Positions 23,676 through 32,260 of a stretch of DNA of 35,618 bases are shown piece after piece. The DNA is taken from NCBI GenBank assembly GCA_020634415.1, contig JACKBT010000046.1, positions 1-35,618 of the forward strand, written 5' to 3'. The translations under genes were made by a program, and so were the position numbers. The first letter of the stretch is position 1. Each line of letters starts with the position of its first letter. The DNA comes from Ardenticatenaceae bacterium (GTDB lineage Bacteria; Chloroflexota; Anaerolineae; Promineifilales; Promineifilaceae). The notes beneath the pieces were generated by a model. It was given only the letters and a program-made list of their open reading frames with translations. It made no database searches and was not told the DNA's origin.

Positions 23676-23751
23676 GTCAAAAATATGGCAATCTGCATGA
23701 GGATTATTTAAACTATTTCGCAACTGGCAAATATCGTAAGTTGTTCCTCAA

Positions 23752-23780
23752 CCCCTCACATTCCCAACTCATACGGCCGT
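23752..23780 (-). pseudogene. Short remnant of a higA 3' end
   Basis: AACCCCTCACATTCCCAACT and CATACGGC resemble the sequence at the end of the intact higA (CCCCTCACACCCCCAACTCA). It lies between higB and the FAD/GcvT gene and marks an edge of the duplicated region. Confidence 0.45.
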
Positions 23781-23787
23781 TCCCCCT

Positions 23788-26256
23788 CTACCCCAACAAC
23801 CTCCCATTCCCCACATCCCACAACGGCTCCGCCACCACAACGCCATCAAACGAATTGCCCGAATACCGCACCTGCACCTGTGTACCAGCTTCCGCATAAG
23901 CAGCCGCCACATAAGCCATGGCAATAAACTTGCCCACCGTGTAGCCCCGATTGCCACTCGTCACCCGCCCTACCACTTCGCCGTCCACCAGCACCGGCTC
24001 ATTGCCATACATGATGGCCTGTGGATCGTCAAAGGCCAGACAAACCAGCTTACGCTGCACCCCCGCTGCCTTTTGCGCCAACGCTGCCTCTCGCCCCACA
24101 AAATCCCCCTTGTTGTAGCGCAGCAGCCAGCCCAAACCCGCCTCATAAGCGTTGTACTCCGGCGTAATGTCCGCGCCATACAGCCGATACCCCTTCTCCA
24201 GCCGCAGCGACATGACAGCACTGATGCCACAGGGGTGCATCCCGAACTCCTGCCCTGCTTCCCAGAGTGTGTCCCAGAGCAAACGGCCGTATCCCGCCCC
24301 CGCATAAAACTCCCAGCCCAACTCACCCGCATACGACAACCGCACCGCCACCGTCGGCACCATCCCCACCCCCATCTCCCGCACCGTGTAAAACGGAAAG
24401 GCTTCGTTGCTCACATCGGCCGTGGCCACCTTCTGCAACACCTGCCGCGCCTTCGGCCCCCACAACGCAATCGCAATCTTTTCATCCCCCAAACTCCGAA
24501 TCATCACCTCCCCCCATTCATAATTCCTAATTCCTAATTCATAATTCCTCTCCATCCACACCAACTCCGCCGGCAAATCCCCCTTCCCCGTCAACACCCA
24601 ATACCGCTCCTCGCCCAACCGCGCCACCGTCAAATCCCGCCGCACCCCGCCCTTCGGCGTCAGCCACAGCGTATAGGTCACGCCACCCACCGGCTTATCC
24701 ACCTTGTTCGTACACAGATAATTCAAATAAGCCGTTGCCCCTGGCCCACTCACCTCAATCGCCGCCATACCCCCGCCCCAATCCACCAGCCCCACGCCCT
24801 CACGCACGGCCAAATGCTCCGCCCCCTGAATCGGCGACCAATATTGGGCATCCCAGCCCTCACGAGGCGGGATTTTGTCCCCATATTTCTCCAGCAAGGG
24901 CGCGTTCGACTCATACCACAAGGCCGATTCCGTCCCGGCAAAGGGGGCAAATTGCGCCCCCAACGCCGCCACTCGATCATACTGGGGCGACTGCTTCAAA
25001 TTGCGCACACTCGAGGCCACCTGATTGGGATGAATGACATCAAAGCCAATTTCATAATAATATTTGCTCTGCCGCGTCACATACTCCCGATTGAGTTGGT
25101 AAGGCTGGAAGCGATTAATATCGGCCATGCGCATATCCATCCCCGGATCGCCCGTCACCATCCACCGCGCCAGCACCTTACCCAACTCGCCCGCAAAAGA
25201 GAGCCACGCGCCCACCGATGTCCAAAAGCCCTTAATCGGCGATTCGCCCACGATGGGGAAACCATCTACAGTGAAGGCGAACATGCCATTAAAGCCATGC
25301 GACACCCGCGACTGTTTCAGCGGCGGCATCACATCCTGCATCAAGCCCCAGGCCGTCGTGAAATCTTCCGGCGTGAAGGGGAATTCCGCCTTTTTGCCCA
25401 GTTTGTGCGGGTCAACCAGCATCGCCCGATGATGATAGCTGCCAATGCCCAGCCGCTCGCTGTGCTGCCGGAAATAGATGGAAATGTCGTCTACTGTGGT
25501 CACGGGCATGGTCACTTCAATGTGCTTGCGCTCATCCAGCGCTGGCACGGGATCGGTGTAGATGTATTGGTGCTGGCCGGGGAAGAGGGGCATGTTCACG
25601 CCCAATTTCTCGCACAACAAAGGTGCCCAGATATTGCTGCACAGGACGACTTGCTCACATTCAATGCGGGGCAGGTCGGGATTGTCGGTCAACACACCCT
25701 GAACCCTGCCGCCACTCACCACCACCTCCGTCACCAACGTATCGGCAAAACTCGTCAACCGCCCCGTCGCTTCCCCCATCTTCCGCAGCGATGTCGCCAA
25801 CCGGCTCGTCTTCAACACGCCCCCATTCGGCAGAAAAATGCCACCCACCACCTTGCTCGCATCCACCAACGGCACTTTCGCCTGCACCTCCTCCGGTGTC
25901 AGCAAAAAAGTCGGCTCCCCGTGCGTCATGCCCCACTCCTGCAAACGGCGATAACTCTCGAAGCGCCATTTCTCCAGCGCAATCTGCATCGAACCGGTGC
26001 GGAAAAACTGCTCCTCGCCTTCTACGGCCAACGGCAGCTTGTCATACAGCTTACGCGAGCGCGACCCCAAGCGCGTGAACCATTCATTGGCCGTCAGCAC
26101 CCGCAGCCCGCCCGGCGCGTGTCCTGTCGAGCCATCATTAGCATCCAAATCGCCCTTATCCACCAGCACAATTCCCTCCACCCCCATATCGGCCAAATGA
26201 TAGGCCAAACTCGCCCCAATAATCCCCGCGCCAATAATCACTACGTTTGCCTTCAT
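23788..26256 (-). CDS. FAD-dependent oxidoreductase with GcvT domain (dimethylglycine/sarcosine dehydrogenase-like)
   Basis: An 822-residue protein in four parts: a DAO flavin domain (about 1-375) with VVIIGAGIIGASLAYHLAD and GSTGHAPGGLR, where related enzymes hold FAD; an FAO_M linker (about 376-430); a folate-binding GcvT domain (about 432-715) with MSLRLEKGYRLYG; and a GcvT C-terminal barrel (about 730-815). Such enzymes oxidise N-methyl groups of dimethylglycine, sarcosine or related amines and hand the C1 unit to tetrahydrofolate. About ten residues (NYELGIRNYE) in the GcvT domain are encoded by repeat DNA at 24505-24552. A GGAG site precedes the start. It complements the sox operon functionally. 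Confidence 0.92.
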   Translation of the reverse strand: MKANVVIIGAGIIGASLAYHLADMGVEGIVLVDKGDLDANDGSTGHAPGGLRVLTANEWFTRLGSRSRKLYDKLPLAVEGEEQFFRTGSMQIALEKWRFESYRRLQEWGMTHGEPTFLLTPEEVQAKVPLVDASKVVGGIFLPNGGVLKTSRLATSLRKMGEATGRLTSFADTLVTEVVVSGGRVQGVLTDNPDLPRIECEQVVLCSNIWAPLLCEKLGVNMPLFPGQHQYIYTDPVPALDERKHIEVTMPVTTVDDISIYFRQHSERLGIGSYHHRAMLVDPHKLGKKAEFPFTPEDFTTAWGLMQDVMPPLKQSRVSHGFNGMFAFTVDGFPIVGESPIKGFWTSVGAWLSFAGELGKVLARWMVTGDPGMDMRMADINRFQPYQLNREYVTRQSKYYYEIGFDVIHPNQVASSVRNLKQSPQYDRVAALGAQFAPFAGTESALWYESNAPLLEKYGDKIPPREGWDAQYWSPIQGAEHLAVREGVGLVDWGGGMAAIEVSGPGATAYLNYLCTNKVDKPVGGVTYTLWLTPKGGVRRDLTVARLGEERYWVLTGKGDLPAELVWMERNYELGIRNYEWGEVMIRSLGDEKIAIALWGPKARQVLQKVATADVSNEAFPFYTVREMGVGMVPTVAVRLSYAGELGWEFYAGAGYGRLLWDTLWEAGQEFGMHPCGISAVMSLRLEKGYRLYGADITPEYNAYEAGLGWLLRYNKGDFVGREAALAQKAAGVQRKLVCLAFDDPQAIMYGNEPVLVDGEVVGRVTSGNRGYTVGKFIAMAYVAAAYAEAGTQVQVRYSGNSFDGVVVAEPLWDVGNGRLLG
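24505..24552. repeat. In-frame AATTCCTAATTC word repeat within the FAD/GcvT gene
   Basis: Tandem ATTCATAATTCCTAATTCC words, the same family as the spacer repeat at 4801-4876, lie inside the coding sequence and translate as NYELGIRNYE. The frame is kept. It suggests that the intergenic repeat has been inserted into a surface loop. Confidence 0.8.
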
Positions 26257-26269
26257 CTCATCTCACTCC

Positions 26270-26332
26270 GTTTGGTAATTGGTCACTGGTAATTGGGTGA
26301 GTGGGCATTCCACTATCCAATTACCAATGCTA
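26270..26332. repeat. TAATTGG word repeat upstream of the FAD/GcvT gene
   Basis: GGTAATTGGTCACTGGTAAT, then GGGTGAGTGGGCATTCCACT, then inverted CCAATTACC. This makes a hairpin directly upstream of the gene starting at 26256. Confidence 0.85.
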
Positions 26333-26355
26333 TTCATACAAATTAACATTTCCCC

Positions 26356-26461
26356 TAGCGGGCTGTCGGAAAAGTGGCCGTAGGCGCGGTATCCTTACCG
26401 CGTTCCCCGAGCGCGAAAGGGATTTCGCGGCTACAAATTGGGGTTCTCCGACAAACTGCTA
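26356..26461. repeat. MITE-like multi-hairpin intergenic element
   Basis: Terminal inverted repeats TAGCGGGCTGTCGGA (26356-26370) and TCCGACAAACTGCTA (26447-26461) match at 12 of 15 positions. Inside are two hairpins: CGCGGTA/TACCGCG (26385-26402) and CGCGAAA/TTTCGCG (26412-26429). There is no open reading frame. It resembles a small non-autonomous element or a palindromic repeat unit. Confidence 0.6.
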
Positions 26462-26476
26462 GCCTATGCCCATTAA

Positions 26477-26506
26477 AAGTTCAACTTCTCAGAAGAAGTT
26501 GAACTT
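26477..26506 (-). terminator. Terminator after the P-type ATPase gene
   Basis: AAGTTCAACTTCT (26477-26489) pairs with AGAAGTTGAACTT (26494-26506) over a four-base loop; on the minus strand it is followed by TTAA. It lies 28 bp past the ATPase stop. Confidence 0.75.
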
Positions 26507-26533
26507 CTTCCGTGATTTATTTAATCCGTGTTC

Positions 26534-29005
26534 CTATACACCCAATACCCGCTCCAACCAACTGGTTCGCCACAAGTAGCGCAGCAGCCAGGCCCAAATG
26601 AATACCAGCACCCACAGCATCAATAAAGCCGGCAGGGGCATGGGGATCAAGCCAAAATAGCTGCTTGTTGGCTCCCACAGCACAATGGCGGTGAAGATCA
26701 CCCACAAGGCAGCCACCATGCCCGATGACCAGCGTAATTGCCCGCGCCCTGTCCAGGCTTCAAACCAGCGGTGCGGGGGTTCTAAGAAAAGAATCAAAAC
26801 AAACGCTGTATAGGAGAGGAACACAGATAAAAATGACTGAGCCACGATTGTCGCGGCGGCGGCGGTGAATCCCTCATCCACATTGTAGACCAGTCCGGTT
26901 TGTTCCTGGAAAGCCTGCACGACATCGGGTGGAATGTCGAAGCGGCTGAACCGGTTTTGCACAGAATAGTTCATGGCAGTGAAGATGGAGAGGGAAAATA
27001 GGAGTAACAAAATGGAGGCGGGAATGACAAAGCGAATCAGGGAGCGCAGAATATTCTCGTTGAGGAGCAGGGGACGCGCCCACAGGGTGAGGCAAAAGGC
27101 GGGAATGCCCACGGTGAATAAAGTGAGGGCGACCTGGGCAGGTTCAAAGGGGAAATTCAGCCCCATCATAGCCACGGCTATGATGATGAAGGCGGAGGCT
27201 ACTACGCGCACCAGGAAGAGGTACATGGCGCGGGTGAGGCCGCCGATGATGCTTTTGCCTTCGCTGAAGGCGGGCTGCAAGGCGGCGAAGGAATCGTTGA
27301 GCAGGACCATATCGGCAATGTTGCGGGTGGCCTGGCTGCCGCTTTGCATGGCAATGCCGACCTGGGCTTTTTTGAGGGAAAGTACGTCGTTAACGCCATC
27401 GCCCATCATGGCTACGTAACGGCCGTTTCCCAGCAACGTCTCCACAATCGCCTGCTTCTGCTCCGGCGCAATCCGGCCAAATATCTTCGTCTCCTGCACC
27501 ACCTGCGGCCACTGCCCCTCAGACAAAGCAGCCAGTTCCGCGCCCGAAACCAGCGTTGTATGGTTCATCCCCGCCTGCCGCGCCAGCGCCGCCACCGTAT
27601 GCGGATTATCTCCCGAGATGATTTTGAGTTCGATCCCCAACTTTTCAAAAGCCCGCATCGTTTCAGCCGCAAACGGCCGTAACTCATCCCGCAAACAGAT
27701 CAACGCCATCGGCTCTAAATCAGGTAAATTCACATCCACATCATACACATCGGGGTTGTGGGCCAGCAGCAGCACCCGCAAACCCTCGTTCGACCAGCTT
27801 TCAGCTTGCTGCACGAGGGGGGAATGAGGAGCAACGGCCGTTTCCGGCAAATACCGCGCCAACATCTCCAACGCCCCCAGCACATACACCCCATCGGCAA
27901 AGGCCAACGCACTCCACTTCCGCGCCGAGGCAAAAGGCACTTCGGCCAAAGGCGCTTCCGCCGCCCCCGGCAGCTTGGCCGCCAAAGCCTCACTTGTTTT
28001 ATTTTGCGTCGTGGCACTGCGCCCCAAACGGCCGATCCGCGCCCCAATTTCCTCATCAGATAACCTATCGTCAAGAGAAATAAACGTCTCAAATTGCAGC
28101 CGATTCGTCGTCAGCGTCCCCGTCTTATCCATACACAACACATCAATATTACTCAACGACTCCACCGCATTCGTCTGCTGCACCAAAGCCCCCTGCTGGG
28201 CAATCTTAGCCGCCCCCAGCGCATAACTCACCACAATCATGGTGAAGAGGCCATAAGGAACCAGCCCCGTCAGCACCGCCGCCATTTCCACCAGGCGGCT
28301 GAACGGCAGACCCTCAATAATCGCCGCCGCAAAGATGATAAGAGACATGATAGCCACAACCACCATAATGAGCCGCACCACAAAATTGACGTTCTGTTGC
28401 AGAGGCGTATAGCTCGTTTGGAACTCCCGCGCACTGGCCGTTATCTGATTGGCATAACTATCCACACCCACCTTTTCGGCCTCATAATACCCCACACCCG
28501 TAACACAATAGCTGCCAGACAAGATATTATCGCCCGCCCCCTTGCGCACTAAATCCGTTTCGCCCGTCAGCAAAGATTCATCCATTTCCACAACACTTTC
28601 GCCGAGAAAACGGCCGTCTACCATCGCCTGTTCCCCCAAACGCAGCACAATCACATCCCCCAACACCAGTTCATCCGGGCGAATTGTCTGCTCCTGGTTG
28701 TCACGCCGCACAATCACATGCGGCTGATTAAGCAAAGCCACCTGATCCAACTTACGCTTGGCCCGAATCTCCTGCACCGTCCCCACCAGCGCATTCAACA
28801 CCCCCAGCCCCACACTCATCAACGCATCCGAAGTTTGCCCCAAAGCAATGAGCGCAATGCCAATCACATACAAAATGTTATTGAAAAAAGAGAAGATATT
28901 GGTACGAATAATTTGGGTATAGGAACGGCCGTTAGCCGGCACCACCCGATTCCCCGCACCCCGCGCCCGACGCGCCACCACCTCCGCTTGTGTCAGGCCC
29001 ACCAT
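26534..29005 (-). CDS. P-type cation-transporting ATPase, CtpE-like
   Basis: An 823-residue P-type ATPase. The phosphorylated Asp is in LCMDKTGTLTTN (near residue 295); the actuator loop is LLTGETD; the nucleotide domain has RKWSALAF; the hinge motif is MMGDGVNDVLSLKKAQVG. The TM4 motif reads LVPYGL rather than the PEGL of P2 pumps or CPx of heavy-metal pumps. With no N-terminal metal-binding domain and a short start (GLTQAEVVARR), it most resembles the CtpE group, proposed to move calcium. I chose the ATG at 29005 with GGGAG six bases upstream; a GTG directly before it is closer to the site. It follows plsC by 24 bp on the same strand, so the two are probably one operon. Confidence 0.9.
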   Translation of the reverse strand: MVGLTQAEVVARRARGAGNRVVPANGRSYTQIIRTNIFSFFNNILYVIGIALIALGQTSDALMSVGLGVLNALVGTVQEIRAKRKLDQVALLNQPHVIVRRDNQEQTIRPDELVLGDVIVLRLGEQAMVDGRFLGESVVEMDESLLTGETDLVRKGAGDNILSGSYCVTGVGYYEAEKVGVDSYANQITASAREFQTSYTPLQQNVNFVVRLIMVVVAIMSLIIFAAAIIEGLPFSRLVEMAAVLTGLVPYGLFTMIVVSYALGAAKIAQQGALVQQTNAVESLSNIDVLCMDKTGTLTTNRLQFETFISLDDRLSDEEIGARIGRLGRSATTQNKTSEALAAKLPGAAEAPLAEVPFASARKWSALAFADGVYVLGALEMLARYLPETAVAPHSPLVQQAESWSNEGLRVLLLAHNPDVYDVDVNLPDLEPMALICLRDELRPFAAETMRAFEKLGIELKIISGDNPHTVAALARQAGMNHTTLVSGAELAALSEGQWPQVVQETKIFGRIAPEQKQAIVETLLGNGRYVAMMGDGVNDVLSLKKAQVGIAMQSGSQATRNIADMVLLNDSFAALQPAFSEGKSIIGGLTRAMYLFLVRVVASAFIIIAVAMMGLNFPFEPAQVALTLFTVGIPAFCLTLWARPLLLNENILRSLIRFVIPASILLLLFSLSIFTAMNYSVQNRFSRFDIPPDVVQAFQEQTGLVYNVDEGFTAAAATIVAQSFLSVFLSYTAFVLILFLEPPHRWFEAWTGRGQLRWSSGMVAALWVIFTAIVLWEPTSSYFGLIPMPLPALLMLWVLVFIWAWLLRYLWRTSWLERVLGV

Positions 29006-29029
29006 CACACACTCCCGTCTCTGGCCCCA

Positions 29030-29683
29030 TCATCCACCATACACACCACGCATATCAGGCGGCAGCATACTGGCAATCTTGCGCATAAGCCGTTCCGTCA
29101 ATTCCTGGGGCGACTCATCTGCCTGCGGGTAAATCGGCTCACCAAAGCGCACCGTCACCGGCACACGCAGCGGCCACCACTGCTGCAAAACATGGTGCGT
29201 ACCCGTGATGGCAATGGGGATTAACGGCCGTTCACTCTTTTGCGCCAAATAAGCCGGCCCCACCTTCGCCTCCTGCAACTGCTTCGCCTGGCTCCGCTCC
29301 CCTTCCGGGTAAATCCCCAACACATACCCCTTCTTCAACACACTCAGCGCCTGCTTCAACGCCCACCTATCCATCTTATCCCGCTGCACCGGAAACGCCC
29401 CCAAATGACGCACAAAAATATCCGAATACCACTTCACAAAAATCTCCTCCTTCGCCATAAACGAAATAGGACGAGACACCACATAAAGCAGCAAAAACGA
29501 ATCAATCTGCGCCAAATGATTCGACGTCAACAAACAGCCACCATGCTCCGGAATATTCTCCAGACCAATCACCCGCAGCCGCATCGTCAGCCAAAAATAG
29601 ATGCCAAAAAAAAGCATCGAAATCCGGCCCATCGTCGTTTTATCCAAATAATACGTCTTCTCTTCTCTGGGCTTGGAACTCAT
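29030..29683 (-). CDS. plsC: 1-acyl-sn-glycerol-3-phosphate acyltransferase (PlsC-like)
   Basis: A 217-residue acyltransferase. The catalytic H(x4)D motif is NHLAQID with His56 and Asp61; the glycerol-phosphate-binding motif is GIYPEGERSQ; a further conserved segment is PLIPIAITG. A hydrophobic N-terminal helix (about 20-36) would anchor it to the membrane. It adds the second acyl chain to lysophosphatidic acid in phospholipid synthesis, or acylates a related lysolipid. GGAAG precedes the start. The gene lies between a phospholipase gene upstream and the ATPase gene downstream. Confidence 0.9.
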   Translation of the reverse strand: MSSKPREEKTYYLDKTTMGRISMLFFGIYFWLTMRLRVIGLENIPEHGGCLLTSNHLAQIDSFLLLYVVSRPISFMAKEEIFVKWYSDIFVRHLGAFPVQRDKMDRWALKQALSVLKKGYVLGIYPEGERSQAKQLQEAKVGPAYLAQKSERPLIPIAITGTHHVLQQWWPLRVPVTVRFGEPIYPQADESPQELTERLMRKIASMLPPDMRGVYGG

Positions 29684-29709
29684 AAACTTCTTCCAGAAAG
29701 CCTATAAAG

Positions 29710-29760
29710 CGTAAAACGTAAAACACAACATGTACAGACACTTACGTTTTACGTTTTACG
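29710..29760 (-). repeat. CGTAAAACGTAAA word repeat with inverted copy
   Basis: CGTAAAACGTAAA (29710-29722) and TTTACGTTTTACG (29748-29760) flank a 25-base loop. It lies between the phospholipase stop and the plsC start and may end or attenuate the phospholipase transcript. Confidence 0.85.
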
Positions 29761-29785
29761 ATCCACAACTTCCGTATTGAACCAC

Positions 29786-32044
29786 CTAATCAGCAAAAAA
29801 TATATCCAGCTTTCCCTCACTCCGCCACTTTTCAATCATCTTCTGAGCATGAACATAACCAATCTCCACAATCGCCTCCAACGCCAAAAACTCCAATGTG
29901 CCAAATTTTTCCACCGGTGGATAAAGGTAAATATCCGCCATAGCCTTCGCTGCATCCAACGCCTGAGCACTGCTCAACAAACTGGCTCGCATAATCGTAG
30001 CCCCCATCGAGGGAATATCTGGCGTTTTGGCAAAGGGATTAAGCCGCTGCCACAACAACTGCCAGCCCGAAAGATACGGCCCAAATTCGGCCGTTGTGTG
30101 CAAATCCACCGGCGCACTCACATCACTGGCAATAATCGGCCCGTCCCCATTACGCCGCTGCATCACCGCCACTGGCAAATTATCCAACACACCCCCATCC
30201 ACCAGCAGATCACCATGTTCATTCATGGGCGGAATAATGCCCGGAATAGCTGTGCTGGTGCGCACGGCCTGCCACAAAGAACCGCGATCATGCACAATGG
30301 CTTTGGCCTGCGTCAGGTTGCTGGAAATACAAAAATAATCCCGCCATAAATCCTCAATCTGCACCTCGCCAAACAGTTTACGCACCATATTCGTCCAATT
30401 GCGGCCCGTAATCAGGGCGGCCACAGGCAGGGTATAGTCCAAAACCGATTTGGGCAGGGCTTCTTTGGAACGCTGCACCATCGTGTCATAGTCCCAGCCC
30501 AGGGCAAATTGGCCCGCAATCAGCGACCCCATGCTGGTGCCGCCGACAATATCTATGCCCACACCGGCCTCGGCAAAAGCGCGAATCACGCCAATATGCG
30601 CATATCCCCGTGCGCCGCCACCACCCAAGACCAGCCCCACTTGTTTGCCCGTGAGATGGCGGGCTAGTCGTTGGAAATCGGCCGTTTCCCCCACCCGAAA
30701 ATGTTGATGATGTGTCACCTGGCGCGGCTCCAGCCAGCGTCGTGTCTCACGCGGCTCCTCACCCGGTCTATAGAGCAGCACCAGGCTTTGCGGCACGCTA
30801 ATCGTTTCGTTGTACTGTTTAAGAACGGCCGTTTCAATCTCCCCCAACGCCGGCGAACCAGAAGCCCAGCCCACCATCACAATATGGTCCGCCTGCCGCA
30901 AACTGCGCCGCGTCCAGGGCGTATCCGTCCCATCCGTCTGGTAAAGCGTAAACTTAAAGCGCGTCTCCTGCTCATTCAGCCAGGCCACCAGACGGATATT
31001 TTCCGGATCATCCTTCGGAATCTGGGAAATGCCTGGAATCGCCAAAAACTCATCCAGCCGTTCACTATCCAACACCAGCGTCGGCCCCATCTTAGCCAAA
31101 ACAGCCCCCAACTTCTCCACAAAATCGGCCAGCGGCACATCCGGTGTCACCGGCATCACCACAATATCCAACGCCATATCCCGATCCCGCTTCTCCGCCC
31201 CTGGCCCCTGAATCACCCGCCGCAAATCATTGGCAATGCCAATGCTAATCTGCCGCAGCACAGTGGGATAAGTCGTAATCAGCCAGTCAAACTCCTCCTG
31301 CGAAAAGCGCACCAACTCCGAATCCCGCACCGCATAAATCGTCACCGTAGACTCGCCATTGGTCAAAATCTGCGTCTCGCCAATGCTCTCACCCGCTATC
31401 ACATCACCCACTGTCTTTTCCTCTCCACTCGCATTTTTTGTTTTGGCAACGAGACGGCCGTTAATCAAAATATAAAACTCCCGCACCTGCTCCCCCTGCC
31501 TCATCAACGCCTCACCACGCGGCAAAAACACCCACTCCAGCCGCGCCTGAATCTGCCGCATCGTCTCCAAATCCATCGGCCCAAACAGCTTCGGCAGCGC
31601 CTCAAAAAGCTGATTACGCCGCAGCCGCTCCTCAATGATCGTCCCCATCCGCGCCAAAAACTGCGGCTGCGCCCTGGCAATATTCTCAAACGCCTCCTTA
31701 GAAATCTTCGCCAAACTGGCATCCGTCACCGCCCGAATCGAAGCCGCCCGCGGCCTGCCACTCAAAATCTGCATCTCCCCAATAATCCCACTCGGCCCAA
31801 TCTCTCCTACAACCATCTCCCCCTTCCCCTCAATCATCAACACCGCTTCCAACTCCCCCGACAACACCACATACAAAGCATCACTCATATCCCCCTGCCG
31901 AAACAACCACTCGCCCGCCGCCAAACGCAACGGCTCAGACCCTCTGGCAATCACCCGCACAATTGTCAAATCCAAAGCCCCCGACAACTGTGTATTAGCC
32001 AACTGCTCCGCCATTACTTTTGAAGGTGTGTCTGATTCCGCCAT
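29786..32044 (-). CDS. Patatin-like phospholipase with two cNMP-binding domains (NTE-like)
   Basis: A 752-residue protein arranged like neuropathy target esterase. cNMP domain 1 (about 25-140) keeps the cassette GIIGEMQILSGRPRAASI with its Arg. cNMP domain 2 (about 150-270) reads SIGETQILTNGESTVTIYA, lacking that Arg, so it may not bind cyclic nucleotides. A linker of about 170 residues follows. The patatin domain (about 465-650) has the oxyanion GGGGARGYAHIG, the nucleophile Ser near 502 in GGTSMGSL and the Asp of the dyad near 616 in LVDGGVLDNLP. Family members hydrolyse (lyso)phospholipids at the membrane. AGGAG plus AGG lies just before the ATG. Its own promoter is in the divergent spacer. 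Confidence 0.92.
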   Translation of the reverse strand: MAESDTPSKVMAEQLANTQLSGALDLTIVRVIARGSEPLRLAAGEWLFRQGDMSDALYVVLSGELEAVLMIEGKGEMVVGEIGPSGIIGEMQILSGRPRAASIRAVTDASLAKISKEAFENIARAQPQFLARMGTIIEERLRRNQLFEALPKLFGPMDLETMRQIQARLEWVFLPRGEALMRQGEQVREFYILINGRLVAKTKNASGEEKTVGDVIAGESIGETQILTNGESTVTIYAVRDSELVRFSQEEFDWLITTYPTVLRQISIGIANDLRRVIQGPGAEKRDRDMALDIVVMPVTPDVPLADFVEKLGAVLAKMGPTLVLDSERLDEFLAIPGISQIPKDDPENIRLVAWLNEQETRFKFTLYQTDGTDTPWTRRSLRQADHIVMVGWASGSPALGEIETAVLKQYNETISVPQSLVLLYRPGEEPRETRRWLEPRQVTHHQHFRVGETADFQRLARHLTGKQVGLVLGGGGARGYAHIGVIRAFAEAGVGIDIVGGTSMGSLIAGQFALGWDYDTMVQRSKEALPKSVLDYTLPVAALITGRNWTNMVRKLFGEVQIEDLWRDYFCISSNLTQAKAIVHDRGSLWQAVRTSTAIPGIIPPMNEHGDLLVDGGVLDNLPVAVMQRRNGDGPIIASDVSAPVDLHTTAEFGPYLSGWQLLWQRLNPFAKTPDIPSMGATIMRASLLSSAQALDAAKAMADIYLYPPVEKFGTLEFLALEAIVEIGYVHAQKMIEKWRSEGKLDIFFAD

Positions 32045-32090
32045 AAACCTTTCTCCTTAAATTGCTGGCCTGTGCCAAAGGTCTGTTCCA

Positions 32091-32120
32091 ATTTTAGCAC
32101 GTTCTCACAAAGCCTCTCAA
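32091..32120 (-). promoter_or_regulatory. Promoter of the phospholipase gene
   Basis: Minus strand -35 TTGAGA (32120-32115), 18-bp spacer, -10 TAAAAT (32096-32091); predicted leader of about 40 bases to the ATG at 32044. Confidence 0.5.
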
Positions 32121-32167
32121 AATTGAGCGTTTCCCCACCTCAAGCACCACTACCTTACATTTTCCCC

Positions 32168-32195
32168 TAGACAGCAAAATTGCACCTTGTATAAT
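32168..32195 (+). promoter_or_regulatory. Promoter of the double-HTH regulator gene
   Basis: -35 TAGACA (32168-32173), 16-bp spacer, consensus -10 TATAAT (32190-32195). The gene starts at 32261, giving a leader of about 60 bases. The divergent promoter at 32091-32120 lies 48 bp away, so a regulator bound between them could act on both. Confidence 0.55.
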
Positions 32196-32260
32196 TTATG
32201 TTAATATAAATGGCTGTATTAACCAGTCTCACAGACTGAAACCATTACAATGGAAATGTC

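Noticed and set aside
24814..26292. A 492-residue open frame antisense to the FAD/GcvT gene
   Set aside because: Composition is His/Arg/Gln-rich as expected for a shadow of a high-GC gene; the opposite frame has full flavin and GcvT motifs.
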